Assembly: GCF_900170035.1 (NCBI RefSeq)
Contig: NZ_LT828552.1
Location: 23,642 to 87,641 of the forward strand
Source of the DNA: Desulfamplus magnetovallimortis
Lineage (GTDB): Bacteria; Desulfobacterota; Desulfobacteria; Desulfobacterales; Desulfobacteraceae
Direction of reading: 5' to 3'
Length of the DNA stretch: 64,000 bases
The position numbers were made by a program, and so were the translations under genes. Positions 26,306-35,713 of this stretch are shown piece by piece. The notes under the pieces are model-generated. The model was not told the origin of the DNA, searched no databases, and saw only the letters and a list, made by a program, of their open reading frames with translations. How positions within the stretch are numbered: position 1 is the stretch's first letter; every line of letters starts with the position of its first letter.

Positions 26306-27409
26306 CTAATAAAATACATTGACTTCATCCTTACTTGTTACAACCACATTTATCATTTTACCGGATGTCATGTTTTCAACCTGAATGGTGTCACTCTTTT
26401 TGCCATCTTCCCTTGCAATACCCATAGTTACAATGCGAAGATTTCCCCTTGATGCAACAACCTTTACCATATCTCCACGATTTACAAGCGGAGATTCTTC
26501 AACCATATCCATTGTAATAGCTCTGTTTCTGTAAGCATTTCTGACAAGTACTTTACCAACAACATCATCGGGATTGCTTAAATATTCCCCTCTTATATTT
26601 GACACATTCATCCGCTCAACATTAATATCAGATGAAGTCAGAAGAGTTTCACGCCTAAAGGATCGGGTGGCACACACCACATCATCAAAAATATCTATCC
26701 TGCCTGAAAGTGATAAACGTCCATAATCCTTTCCATCCACAGTAACATCAACATAAAGTGTTACCCTTCCCTTCAGGTCTTTTCCCTTGTTTAAAGGAGG
26801 TGAAAGCTCAATTTCGCCTCTGGGATATATATCAAGTCCCCTTACTGAAAAATCACGAATCTCGTAATCCATACCATCCATACTGGTTTCAACGTACTCT
26901 TCAAAGATAGCATTCAAATCCTCTTTGGAAAGCTCCTGACTTGCACGCTTTACATAGACCCTTTCAGGAACAACAATAGTCATCTCATCGGAAAAGAGTT
27001 TGCTTGACCGTATTTTTGATTCAATACGGCTTCCGCTGATATTTTTTATCCTGCCCGGAACAGGAGCAAAACCTGCCTGTATTGATGCGAGCTGCTCTCT
27101 GATCAAACCCGGAACTGAAATATCGGCAATTTCTCCAAGGGTGAACTTTCTGCTGTTGACAAAAGAGGACTCCCGCACCTCAATATTAACATTTAAACCA
27201 TCTTTAAAATCAACAGATGCGTCATAGTTAGAATATGCTGCATCAATTGCAGGTGATTTATCTTCTGCCGTTGAAGAATCAACAGACTCAACTTTTTTAA
27301 GATGTTCATGTCTCTGCGATGTTGCACTTTGAGCGGCAAAGGAAAAGGAAATAATGAGTAAAGAGATTGCAGCAGCAAAAAGTACAGTAAAAAATTGTCG
27401 TGAATTCAT
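26306..27409 (-). CDS. flgA: P-ring assembly chaperone FlgA
   Basis: Periplasmic chaperone for FlgI. A signal peptide (FFTVLFAAAISLLIISFSFAAQS) is followed by a region of about 60 residues found in longer FlgA proteins, then the FlgA/SAF domain: VCATRSFRRETLLTSSDINVERMN, VGKVLVRNAYRNRAITMDMV, GDMVKVVASRGNLRIVTMGIAREDG and NVVVTSKDEVNVFY at the end. 367 residues, longer than the 220-residue E. coli form. The ATG at 27409 is used (GGGGGAATCAGC before it). It follows flgG after 20 bases. Confidence 0.93.
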   Translation of the reverse strand: MNSRQFFTVLFAAAISLLIISFSFAAQSATSQRHEHLKKVESVDSSTAEDKSPAIDAAYSNYDASVDFKDGLNVNIEVRESSFVNSRKFTLGEIADISVPGLIREQLASIQAGFAPVPGRIKNISGSRIESKIRSSKLFSDEMTIVVPERVYVKRASQELSKEDLNAIFEEYVETSMDGMDYEIRDFSVRGLDIYPRGEIELSPPLNKGKDLKGRVTLYVDVTVDGKDYGRLSLSGRIDIFDDVVCATRSFRRETLLTSSDINVERMNVSNIRGEYLSNPDDVVGKVLVRNAYRNRAITMDMVEESPLVNRGDMVKVVASRGNLRIVTMGIAREDGKKSDTIQVENMTSGKMINVVVTSKDEVNVFY

Positions 27410-27429
27410 GCTGATTCCCCCTGGCAATC

Positions 27430-28212
27430 TTATCGTTTAAGTCCGTTGGCAATACCGAGCATGGCATCTGCTGTCGTAACCGACTTTGAATTTGCTTCAT
27501 ATGCTCTCTGTCCCGTGATCATACCCACCATCTCCTCAACAATACTTACGTTGGACATCTCAAGGGTATTGTTGGCAACAGTACCTGAGCCATTCTCACC
27601 TGGCACCTGTTCAGTACCGGCTCCGGAACCTTCTGTGGGGCGAAAAAGGTTATTTCCCACTGCAAAAAGCCCTGAAGGATTAATGAAAGTTGTGACATTG
27701 ATCTGCTCTGTGGCAAGAATCTCTTCATTGGCTCCATGAACTGTCAATGTGCCGTTATCCTGGAGGGTAATGACAGTTGCCTCGGCTGGAATGGCAATCT
27801 CGGGCTGGAGTCTGTCGCCACTTGTGGTGGTAATAAATCCTTCGCTGTCAAGGGTAAAATTACCAGCTCTTGTATAGAGATCCTCGTCACCGTGCAGAAC
27901 CCTGAAAAATCCGTCACCCTGTATAACCATATCAAGCTCATTGCCTGTCTGGACATAATCACCCTGGGTAAAAATTTTCTGTACACCCGCAGGTTTTACC
28001 CCCATACCCACCTGAATTCCTGTGGGTACCTGTCCGCCTCCAGGAGTTGTTGCCCCTGCTATCAACATGGTCTGGTACATTAAATCCTCAAAGTTTGCCC
28101 GTGATTTTTTAAATCCAGAAGTGCTTGAGTTGGCAAGGTTATTTGCCACTACATCTGTCTGCATCTGCTGGGAATTCATGCCGGTTGCGGCAGTCCACAA
28201 TGCTCTTATCAT
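27430..28212 (-). CDS. flgG: Flagellar distal rod protein FlgG
   Basis: Forms the distal rod. Canonical ends: MIRALWTAATGMNSQQMQTDVVANNLANSSTSGFKKSRANFEDLMYQ and VSIVEEMVGMITGQRAYEANSKSVTTADAMLGIANGLKR. 260 residues as usual, without the enlargement seen in the hook and junction proteins. The start follows GGGAGGTGAACC. Confidence 0.97.
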   Translation of the reverse strand: MIRALWTAATGMNSQQMQTDVVANNLANSSTSGFKKSRANFEDLMYQTMLIAGATTPGGGQVPTGIQVGMGVKPAGVQKIFTQGDYVQTGNELDMVIQGDGFFRVLHGDEDLYTRAGNFTLDSEGFITTTSGDRLQPEIAIPAEATVITLQDNGTLTVHGANEEILATEQINVTTFINPSGLFAVGNNLFRPTEGSGAGTEQVPGENGSGTVANNTLEMSNVSIVEEMVGMITGQRAYEANSKSVTTADAMLGIANGLKR

Positions 28213-28254
28213 GGTTCACCTCCCTTATATTTTTAACTTAAAATATTTCCTGTA

Positions 28255-28383
28255 AAGTGTATAGAAAACATATTGTTACTTATCGCTGTCTGTCCACAAG
28301 TGTATAGAAAACACATTGTTACTTATTGCTGTCTGCCTACAAGTGTATAGAAAACATATTGTTACTTACTGCGGTCTGCCCAC
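28255..28383. repeat. 43-bp direct repeat, three copies, at the flgF 3' end
   Basis: AAGTGTATAGAAAACATATTG begins copies at 28255, 28298 and 28341. The third copy contains the flgF stop codon and its last codons; the first two are downstream duplicates of that end (TGTCTGYCYAC in place of the coding TCTGCCCAC). This is a tandem amplification of the flgF tail in the flgF-flgG gap. Confidence 0.85.
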
Positions 28384-29049
28384 CTCGGTTATTGCCTTGC
28401 CATCAACTTCATCAAAGGTGAGCATCATTTTCTGAAATGTTTCATACATTCTGTGGTGATCAATCATTGTGACCATCTCATCAACAACCTGCACATTTGA
28501 CCCTTCCAGAGCACCTTGTTTCACAGAAATTCTGGCAGGCTCCTGCTCATCTTCATCAGGATCTCCTTTATAGACAAACAGGTCAGCTCCCTGCTTATCA
28601 AGCTTCTGGACATCCTCAAAAGTCACAATATCAAGAACATCCACTGCAACACCATCAACTGTTATATTTCCGGCCTTGTTGATCTGAATATTTTCCCCGT
28701 TTATTGTGATATCACCATTATCCCCCTGCACAGGAAAGCCCTCCTGATTTATGAGAATACCCTCTGAACTGAGGGTAAAATTACCATCCCTTGTATATCT
28801 TATGCCATCCGGGGTATTGACCTTAAAAAAACCCTCATCTCCCAAAGCAAGATCCAGTTTATTATCGGTTCTGCGCATATGCCCCTGACTGAAATCGGTG
28901 TTAAGTTGAGCCTTGAACATCCTGTCAAAACTTACGACATCCTTTTTGAATCCTGCGGTCTCGGAATTGGAAAGATGATTGGAAGTTGCCTCAAGTTTTC
29001 TCTCCTGCCTCAAGCCACCCTGTACCGGTCGTGTCATTTGAAGAATCAT
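28366..29049 (-). CDS. flgF: Flagellar basal-body rod protein FlgF
   Basis: Proximal rod subunit of the FlgF/FlgG family: SNHLSNSETAGFKKDVVSFDRMF, then YTRDGNFTLSSEGILINQEGFPVQGDNGDI, ending VVDEMVTMIDHHRMYETFQKMMLTFDEVDGKAI. It is shorter than FlgG, and lacks its TGMNSQQ start, which favours FlgF. The ATG at 29049 is chosen for the GCGGGGGCAGC before it; the open frame extends 29 codons upstream. First gene of flgF-G-A-H-I-J; the sigma-54 site lies 100 bases upstream. Confidence 0.92.
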   Translation of the reverse strand: MILQMTRPVQGGLRQERKLEATSNHLSNSETAGFKKDVVSFDRMFKAQLNTDFSQGHMRRTDNKLDLALGDEGFFKVNTPDGIRYTRDGNFTLSSEGILINQEGFPVQGDNGDITINGENIQINKAGNITVDGVAVDVLDIVTFEDVQKLDKQGADLFVYKGDPDEDEQEPARISVKQGALEGSNVQVVDEMVTMIDHHRMYETFQKMMLTFDEVDGKAITEVGRPQ

Positions 29050-29151
29050 ATATGCTGCCCCCGCATTTTTTTTTGCACATCTGCCTGACATCTTAAGCAT
29101 CAACATATAGACGTCAGATTTCTTTTTTAAAATCAATATACAGGATGTTAA

Positions 29152-29167
29152 TGCAATATAAGTGCCA
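29152..29167 (-). promoter_or_regulatory. Sigma-54 promoter of the flgF-G-A-H-I-J operon
   Basis: Minus-strand TGGCAC-N5-TTGCA, an exact -24/-12 match at a normal distance from flgF. It fits middle-class flagellar control by sigma-54, as in other polarly flagellated bacteria. The activator gene (FlrC-type) is not in the window. Confidence 0.8.
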
Positions 29168-29215
29168 GTTAAAGGAGCACACCATTAAATAAAAGAGGGA
29201 AAAAGAAGAGAGATG

Positions 29216-29488
29216 CTATTTTTTTCTTTTGGAATTAAGGGAATAGACAAAGGCAAGAAGTTCGGCAACTGCAACATAAAGGGATGGGGGAATCTCTTCA
29301 TCAATGTTAAGGGTGGATAGAACCTCAACAAGATCAGGGTCGTTTTTTACTGGAATTCCATGCTCTTCTGCAAGGGCAATAATATTTTCAGCAACACTGC
29401 CAGTTCCCTTTGCAGTGACTTTTGGCACCTGCTCGCGATTTTTATCATAGCGAAGGGCCACAGCTTTTTTCTGTTTTTTTCTCGGCAT
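29216..29488 (-). CDS. Stand-alone FlhB C-terminal domain homologue (FlhX/YlqH-like)
   Basis: 90 residues matching the cytoplasmic C-terminal part of FlhB after its autocleavage site: AVALRYDKNREQVPKVTAKGTGSVAENIIALAEEHGIPVKND, then LVEVLSTLNIDEEIPPSLYVAVAELLAFVYSLN. The equivalent FlhB segment in this window is AVAVKYDGKVMDAPTVVAKG ... VPEELFQAVAELLAYVYKLK. It has no membrane part and no NPTH motif. Such proteins (FlhX in Helicobacter) can replace the cleaved FlhB tail in export specificity. It stands alone between the Ig-like genes and flgF, 51 bases from the flgF sigma-54 site. Confidence 0.88.
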   Translation of the reverse strand: MPRKKQKKAVALRYDKNREQVPKVTAKGTGSVAENIIALAEEHGIPVKNDPDLVEVLSTLNIDEEIPPSLYVAVAELLAFVYSLNSKRKK

Positions 29489-29603
29489 GGCAGGTTCTTA
29501 TAATATTTTTTTAATGGGGAAACTTTTAATCAGCTCCCCTATCTTTAAATGTTGGTATCTTTCATGTTTCTTTTTGCACTTTTTCTGAAACCATGATTTT
29601 CAT

Positions 29604-29648
29604 GATTAAGGGATTATCCTGTTTTTTCAACACGTTAATCCCTTAATC
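29604..29648. repeat. Perfect 13-bp inverted repeat
   Basis: GATTAAGGGATTA (29604-29616) and TAATCCCTTAATC (29636-29648) form a 13-bp stem with a 19-base loop, just beyond the stop of the large Ig-like gene. No T-run follows on either strand, so a classical terminator is doubtful; it may still act as a transcript end. Confidence 0.6.
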
Positions 29649-29659
29649 CTTTACCGTGC

Positions 29660-32600
29660 TCAATTAAAAATTGTTGAAATAAAACAACCTCCACCGCCGC
29701 CATCTCCTCCCTCATCTTCTGGAGGAGTTACGGGTTCTTCCGGTTCAGGGTCGGGATCAGACGAAATTTCAGGGGTTGTGCCAAAGGCAATGGGGTCGGA
29801 AATAATGCCGTCAAGAGCAGCATCGTCATCACCTGAACCACCATCCGTCAAAATAACATACAGTCTGGTTCTATCAGAAGAGAAGGTTACATTATCAGAA
29901 TATTCGTACCACCCTGTTGAGTAACTGTATTTGTAAACACCGTAATCTTCCGGCATGGGTTCTGGAAAATAGACAAGCATAAAGGCATTTTCACCTGGTT
30001 CAACCTTGATCTTCAAATCAACAAGGCCATAGGTCATATTTTCAGGTCTTCCTGCATCTTCCTTGATAAACTGCGGATATAGCGGGTCGATGGCAACATA
30101 ATCCCCATCTCCGGCAAGGGCAACACCAAGGGAATTTGCTGAATCAGCAGTTTCAAATGCTATAACACCCGAAGGATACTCATCAATGCCATTCGTCAAA
30201 ACATTGACTGTGACATCATCATCACTGACGCTGCCATTTGTGTCTGTAACAGTTAATCTGAATGTCAACACAGAAATTTCATCTGCCGGAGGAGCCACAA
30301 AAGTCACTTTTTTAACTGCACTGTCTGAAAGAACCACAAGATTGTTTTTATCATCATCTATCTGCTGCCACTTCCATGAGGCTATGCCATATACCCCAGG
30401 AAGAGATGCACTTCCATCAAGGGTCACAGTTGTCCCTTCCACAACGGTTTGATCAGCTCCGGCATCTGCAAAGGGAATGTTGTCAGCACTGTCAGTCACT
30501 GTAAGATGGAGAACCCTTGTTGTGTTATAGTGATCCATAACCTGGAATGTGGTCTCTCCCATCTCTTCAGCAAGCACACGAAGTCTGTATCCATTGCCAT
30601 CTGTTTGAGCAACTATATCCATCGTGGCAATATGGGGGTAATCCCTGTAGTAGCGGTATGGAGGATGCCCGCCTGAGATTGAAAAATATGCCACCTGATC
30701 AAGGGGAACCGATACATACTGCTCCCCAAGCTGCATAGGGTCACTCTGTTCGGTGTGATTAATTGTCAGGTTAATGGTTGTTTTTACTTCGTCACCATGA
30801 CTGTCTTTTGCAATAAGAGATATTGTATGTTCACCTTCTGAAAGGGATGTGGAGAAATTAACACCACTTCCAATAAAACCATCAACATCAGATACCCAGG
30901 AAAGAGATGTCCCGGTAAGATTGCCGTCTTCATCATCTGTTGCATAACCGGCAAAGCGAATTACCTCTCCATCATCAAATTCAGACTGATTATCCGGCGA
31001 TGTGATGACAGGTTCAGGCGGAGTGTTTGCAACAGTTACAAGAATAAAATCAATTCCCTTGGTGCCATCACTGTCTGTTGCTGTAAGGGTTATCAGATGT
31101 TTTCCTGCAGAAAGTGTATTTATCTTGAAAATCTCACCTGTTCCAATGGATGTTTTCTCAAGATTTGATGTCCAGACAAGGCTCTCTCCTGTCAATACTC
31201 CATCTTCATTGTCTGTGGCACTTCCCACAAATTCAATATATTCATTTAGATAAAAGGAAGTTCCGTCAGATGGAGCTGTAATCTCAACTTCCGGAGGAAG
31301 CGCTCCTTCTATGACAATGCTTACAAAAGCGCGGGCAACATTTCCGCTGCTGTCAGTTGCTGTCAGAGTAATGAGATGTGTTCCCATGGCAAGGGTGGAA
31401 ACAGAGATGCGATTTCCAGTTCCAATGGAGGTTGAGAGCTGATTTGATGCCCAGACAAGGCTTGAGCCAGTAAGTTCCCCATCTTCGCTGTCTGTTGCAG
31501 TACCTTCAAATTCAATGGGTTCACTGAAATTAAAGTGATCTCCATCGGCAGGTTTTACAATTTCAACGGTTACAGGGGAGCTGTCTTTTATGGTTACTGT
31601 TATTGTGGCAGTGGTAACAAGATCGGTGCTGTCAGTTGCAGTGACAGTAATAACATGGGTTCCCACCGAAAGATTGTTTATAGTTAAAGAGGTATCGTAA
31701 CCAAAAAAGCCATCCCTGTCAGATTCCCATATTATAGATTTTCCAGTTATATCCCCATCTTCAGCATCTGTAACTGCTGCCAAAAAAGTAATGGTTTCTC
31801 CATAATCAATACTGCTGTTATCTGCAGGAGATCTTATCAATATAACCGGAGATGCATTACCAACTGTAATAGTTATTGACTCTGTACTGACAAGTGCGGT
31901 TTTATCAGTTGCCGTTACTGTAATAACATGAGTACCAACAGACAAAGTGGATTTTGTTAATGCTGTCCCTTCTCCAAGAAAGCCATCCCTGTCAGATTTC
32001 CATTGAACATTTTTGCCGGTTATGACCCCATCCTCAATATCCGTAACACTCGCCATAAAAGTAATAACTGAGCCATGGGAAAAGCTGCTGTTATCAGCAG
32101 GAGACATAATTAAAATTGAGGGTGAAGTATTAGTAATATTTACTGTTATGAATGCCTCGCCTTCTAAACCTGAACTATCGGTTCCAGTTGCAGTAATTAT
32201 ATGTGTCCCAGCAGATAACCCTGATTTTGTCAGAGCTGTTCCCTCACCAACAAAACCATCCCTGTCCGAAGTCCAGACAACTGACTTTCCGGTTAATACA
32301 CCATCTTCAGCATCCGTTACGTTAGCTGTAAAAGTTACCACTGAACCGTAAGAAATGCTGACATTATTTGAAGGAGTCCTTATCACAACAACCGGTGAAG
32401 CATTGCCCACAATTATTGTTATGAAAACCTCTGTTGATGCATCGGAACTGTCGGTTGCAGTTACTGTAACTGTATGAGTTCCCACAGACAGATCATCCTT
32501 TGTGATGGAAGGTCCATATCCCATAAACCCGTCTATATTTGAACTCCAGACAACACTATTTCCTGTTAACGGGCCATCTTCTTCATCAGTAATGGCGGCC

Positions 32601-33334
32601 GTAAAAAAAATCGTTGAACCGTAGGAGTGGCTTCCCCCGTCGGCAGGAGAAGTTATCAAAACATCCGGCATGGCATTTCCAATGGTGACAGTTACTTTTG
32701 CGGTGTTTGAAAAACCATAATCATCCGTTGCTGTCACTGTTATCTCATGGGTATTAACCGACAAATCATTAAGAGGAATGGATGTACCATAGCCAAGATA
32801 ACCATCCTTGTTTGATTCCCATATAAGATTTCTGTTTGGTACCGGAGTATTAGCTGATGTTGTTGCAGTCACAGAGAAAGTAATGTACGCTCCATACGAA
32901 TAACTGCTATCATTAGCAGGGGAGGTTATATGTACCACTGGTGGTGTTCCCACAACAAGCTCAATAGTGGTAATGTTTGAAACATCATCATTACTGTCCA
33001 CAACATAAAACTGTATTGTATGGGTTCCCATGGATGTAATAACAGAGGTATTTAGTATTGACTGCTGCCCTGTGGGGTTAAGTTCACCATCAATACTGGA
33101 AATCCAATGGTAGCCATCACTTGGAACAGTTGCCCCCTCATCAAGCTCAACCTCACCGTAAAAAAGAATGTTGTCACCAAGCTCCACCTGATAGCTGTCA
33201 GCAGGGGGAAGCTCTGAAGTGATATCTACGACTGGAGCTGCAATAAGAAAACTTACCTTACAGAAAGATAGGGCAGCGCAGAATATCAGGCTTGTGATAA
33301 AAGGCTTTAACATTTTAAAATTATATTTTTTCAT
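29660..33334 (-). CDS. Large surface protein with Ig-like/PKD repeats, choice-of-anchor U domain and CFI-box C-terminus
   Basis: 1224 residues with a signal peptide (LKPFITSLIFCAALSFCKVSFLIAA). About eight repeats of roughly 95 residues follow, each with a SPADNSS, ITFxAxVTDxEDG, W(E/T)SDxDGF, GTHxITVTATD scheme (about residues 130-890). A PKD-like domain comes near 960-1050 (ADAGADQTVVEGTTVTLDGSAS). Then a choice-of-anchor U region (YGLVDLKIKVEPGENAFMLVYFPEP, ending DGGSGDDDAALDGIISDP), a Pro/Glu linker and the end GGGGGCFISTIFN, matching the CFI-box C-terminus of exported proteins whose Cys is thought to be processed. An extended adhesin or stalk-like protein is likely. Adjacent to a related 559-residue gene on the same strand. 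Ligand unknown. Confidence 0.8.
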   Translation of the reverse strand: MKKYNFKMLKPFITSLIFCAALSFCKVSFLIAAPVVDITSELPPADSYQVELGDNILFYGEVELDEGATVPSDGYHWISSIDGELNPTGQQSILNTSVITSMGTHTIQFYVVDSNDDVSNITTIELVVGTPPVVHITSPANDSSYSYGAYITFSVTATTSANTPVPNRNLIWESNKDGYLGYGTSIPLNDLSVNTHEITVTATDDYGFSNTAKVTVTIGNAMPDVLITSPADGGSHSYGSTIFFTAAITDEEDGPLTGNSVVWSSNIDGFMGYGPSITKDDLSVGTHTVTVTATDSSDASTEVFITIIVGNASPVVVIRTPSNNVSISYGSVVTFTANVTDAEDGVLTGKSVVWTSDRDGFVGEGTALTKSGLSAGTHIITATGTDSSGLEGEAFITVNITNTSPSILIMSPADNSSFSHGSVITFMASVTDIEDGVITGKNVQWKSDRDGFLGEGTALTKSTLSVGTHVITVTATDKTALVSTESITITVGNASPVILIRSPADNSSIDYGETITFLAAVTDAEDGDITGKSIIWESDRDGFFGYDTSLTINNLSVGTHVITVTATDSTDLVTTATITVTIKDSSPVTVEIVKPADGDHFNFSEPIEFEGTATDSEDGELTGSSLVWASNQLSTSIGTGNRISVSTLAMGTHLITLTATDSSGNVARAFVSIVIEGALPPEVEITAPSDGTSFYLNEYIEFVGSATDNEDGVLTGESLVWTSNLEKTSIGTGEIFKINTLSAGKHLITLTATDSDGTKGIDFILVTVANTPPEPVITSPDNQSEFDDGEVIRFAGYATDDEDGNLTGTSLSWVSDVDGFIGSGVNFSTSLSEGEHTISLIAKDSHGDEVKTTINLTINHTEQSDPMQLGEQYVSVPLDQVAYFSISGGHPPYRYYRDYPHIATMDIVAQTDGNGYRLRVLAEEMGETTFQVMDHYNTTRVLHLTVTDSADNIPFADAGADQTVVEGTTVTLDGSASLPGVYGIASWKWQQIDDDKNNLVVLSDSAVKKVTFVAPPADEISVLTFRLTVTDTNGSVSDDDVTVNVLTNGIDEYPSGVIAFETADSANSLGVALAGDGDYVAIDPLYPQFIKEDAGRPENMTYGLVDLKIKVEPGENAFMLVYFPEPMPEDYGVYKYSYSTGWYEYSDNVTFSSDRTRLYVILTDGGSGDDDAALDGIISDPIAFGTTPEISSDPDPEPEEPVTPPEDEGGDGGGGGCFISTIFN

Positions 33335-33388
33335 AGAAACTTCCTTGCTTTTGAGCTACAAAATCATCGCTGTTGAGCTGCAAAATCA

Positions 33389-35068
33389 TCAGGGAACAGT
33401 AATATTTCTCGAAACGACTCCCTTACTTCCCATGCTATCCGTTGCCACAAGAGTTATTGTATGGGTTCCTGTTTCAAAAGTTGAAATATCAAGACGAACA
33501 GATGATGTCAAAAGCCCTGCGCCTGATGCCTCTTCTGCAGGAATTTTTCCTTCCTGATCGCTTCTGTACCACTCCATGTCATCGCTGTTCAGGGAACCAT
33601 CTTCAGCGTCATCTGCCTGGCCATAAAATGTGACAAAACCAGTTGATGAAGCGCTTGTATAATCCGAAGATGGATAGATTATTGAAGGTACCGGAGAAGT
33701 ATTGGTTCCGATATTGATGACCACAGAATCAATTCCCGAAGCACCCCACTCATCCTTTGCTTCAAGGGTGATTATATGTTCGCCATCTGTCATGGGAAGA
33801 TTGCCAAGAGCATCCACATTATCGGTTTTTATATTAAGGCTTTCTCCTGTCCCAAGAAGACCGTCAATGTGGGAAGTCCACTCAAGATTTCTGCCTGAAA
33901 GGTTTCCGTCTTCAGTGTCTGTTGCTGTCCCCTGAAAGTTTATCCACTCCCCGGGAGCAAATGTCTGACAAAGGGTGTTGCTGTCAGGGCACTCTTCAGG
34001 CGGATTTGAAATCACTGCCACAGGATTGCTGTTAACAATATTTATGGTTATGCTTGCCTGGGCTGTGCCTGATGCTCCTACAGCTCTTAGATATATGGTA
34101 TGCTCCCCCTCTTTTAATGGTTCATAATCAAGAGCCTCAACACTTCTTGTATGAAGTTCATATGTGCCTCCTGTAAAAAGAGCACCATCCTTAGAAGATA
34201 TCCACTGAAGATTATCGCCAGTAATGGGGGTTCCATCATAATCTGTGGCGCTTCCCACAAAATTGATGGTATCTCCGGCACTTACATCATATGTTGCTGT
34301 TGCGGAACTGCTGTCGGCTGGGCTTGTAATCTGAACTGTGGGGGTAGATGTATCCCCTCCCACTGTAATAATAATAAAAGCACTTGTGGCGCTTCCTGCT
34401 GTGTCAGTAACAGTCAGGGTAATGGTATGTTCACCGGCAGAGAGTGTATTTGTGGATATTGTGCCACCAGTACCCATAGCCCCATCAATGCTTGATGTCC
34501 ATACAAGAGATGAGTCCGTCAGGGTTGTATCCTCTGCATCTGTTCCTGTCCCCTGGAAAGTTATTGTTTCTCCCACATTGAATGAAACATCTGTTGTTGG
34601 TGAAGTAATTGCCGCAACAGGAGCTGTATTTGAAGATGTTGAGTCAGACTCGCCTACTGTAATGGTTACAGAATCAGAATCAACAGTGTTTCCAGCACTA
34701 TCAAGAAGAGTCAGGGTAATGGTGTGGTTCCCGGCAGTAAGGGTATTAAGATTCAGATTTGCTGTGGTTCCAAGAACACCATCAAGACTTGAATCCCACG
34801 AATAGGTATATGTTTCAGTGGCGCTTGCATCGGAAATCTGACTGACAAAGGAGACATATTCCCCACCTGCATAGACCTGATTATTAGAAGGAACCACAAT
34901 GGCAATGGTTGCAGGAACTGTTTCAGGCTCAACCGTCTGTGTTGTATCACCGGAATCTCCGCTTGTTGCAATAATGGAGGCAAGACCGAATATAATAGAT
35001 ATAAAAAGCCCAAGAGTGTTTATTAGTCTGTCCATTTTTTTTAATTGAAATTTAAATTGTCTTTTCAT
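33389..35068 (-). CDS. Secreted Ig-like repeat protein, five repeats
   Basis: 559 residues. A hydrophobic N-terminus (INTLGLFISIIFGLASIIA) predicts export. Five repeats follow of the same scheme as the downstream gene (for example ITSPTTDVSFNVGETITFQGTGTDAEDT, then GEHTITLTVTD); the last ends in SRNITVP. It has no CFI-box or other obvious sorting signal. The two genes are 55 bases apart on one strand, and the shared repeat scheme shows they arose from a common module, probably as a pair that acts together at the surface. The start at 35068 is supported by TATGGAAAA; an internal ATG at 35035 is possible. Confidence 0.7.
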   Translation of the reverse strand: MKRQFKFQLKKMDRLINTLGLFISIIFGLASIIATSGDSGDTTQTVEPETVPATIAIVVPSNNQVYAGGEYVSFVSQISDASATETYTYSWDSSLDGVLGTTANLNLNTLTAGNHTITLTLLDSAGNTVDSDSVTITVGESDSTSSNTAPVAAITSPTTDVSFNVGETITFQGTGTDAEDTTLTDSSLVWTSSIDGAMGTGGTISTNTLSAGEHTITLTVTDTAGSATSAFIIITVGGDTSTPTVQITSPADSSSATATYDVSAGDTINFVGSATDYDGTPITGDNLQWISSKDGALFTGGTYELHTRSVEALDYEPLKEGEHTIYLRAVGASGTAQASITINIVNSNPVAVISNPPEECPDSNTLCQTFAPGEWINFQGTATDTEDGNLSGRNLEWTSHIDGLLGTGESLNIKTDNVDALGNLPMTDGEHIITLEAKDEWGASGIDSVVINIGTNTSPVPSIIYPSSDYTSASSTGFVTFYGQADDAEDGSLNSDDMEWYRSDQEGKIPAEEASGAGLLTSSVRLDISTFETGTHTITLVATDSMGSKGVVSRNITVP

Positions 35069-35149
35069 TTTTCCATATGGCTTTTAGAAAGCCACTCCCC
35101 CTTCAATAAAATATCTATTCCAAACCAATTTTAAATGTTTCCATTGATT

Positions 35150-35680
35150 TCAATTTCTATTTTTCCCAGTGTCTGTTTTTTCTGTGGTAACAACTCCTGT
35201 CCAATAGCCTGTAGAAGAACCGGCAAAAATTGCCGCAAGGTCATAAGGATCAAATGTTCCTGAAACAAAAAAATCATCAACTGTTTCCAGAAATGGCAGC
35301 CGTTCAAAACAATTGGGTATCCATTTAACAATAAAAGAATCAAAAAGCTGTCCTATTTCAAAAAGGCCGTTAACAGAACCCCATAAAACAGCCGCCATAA
35401 GGCACCATTTTTTTGACTGTACCATAAAAGAGAAACTTATCATGGTAAAGGAAAATGTATGCAGATATGATGCCAGACTCCCATCAAGGGAACCGAACAA
35501 ATCCGGCAGCATCTCATGAAATGATGCTCCGCCCAATAATACATGGACAAGCCAGCTTGATTCCGGTGAACGGTCAAAAAGATATATAAGGGTTCCGACA
35601 GATAATCCGGCAATACCAATAAAAAACTGCTTTATATTTATAGAAAGCCCCCGTCTTTTAAAGTTCTTTAGGATTTTCAT
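35150..35680 (-). CDS. Hypothetical membrane protein
   Basis: 176 residues with about four hydrophobic segments: FFIGIAGLSVGTLIYLF, then LHTFSFTMISFSFMV, CLMAAVLWGSVNGLFEIGQL and a C-terminal DPYDLAAIFAGSSTGYWTGV. The pattern ...FEIGQ...GTFDPYDLAA...GSSTGYW is reminiscent of VanZ-like/teicoplanin-resistance type membrane proteins (GxxDxxDLxAxxxG), which is only a weak likeness. It lies between the FliK-like gene and the Ig-like proteins; no flagellar link is visible. Confidence 0.5.
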   Translation of the reverse strand: MKILKNFKRRGLSINIKQFFIGIAGLSVGTLIYLFDRSPESSWLVHVLLGGASFHEMLPDLFGSLDGSLASYLHTFSFTMISFSFMVQSKKWCLMAAVLWGSVNGLFEIGQLFDSFIVKWIPNCFERLPFLETVDDFFVSGTFDPYDLAAIFAGSSTGYWTGVVTTEKTDTGKNRN

Positions 35681-35713
35681 ATTTCTTTGTGGCAGATTTG
35701 TCTGGCATGTACG

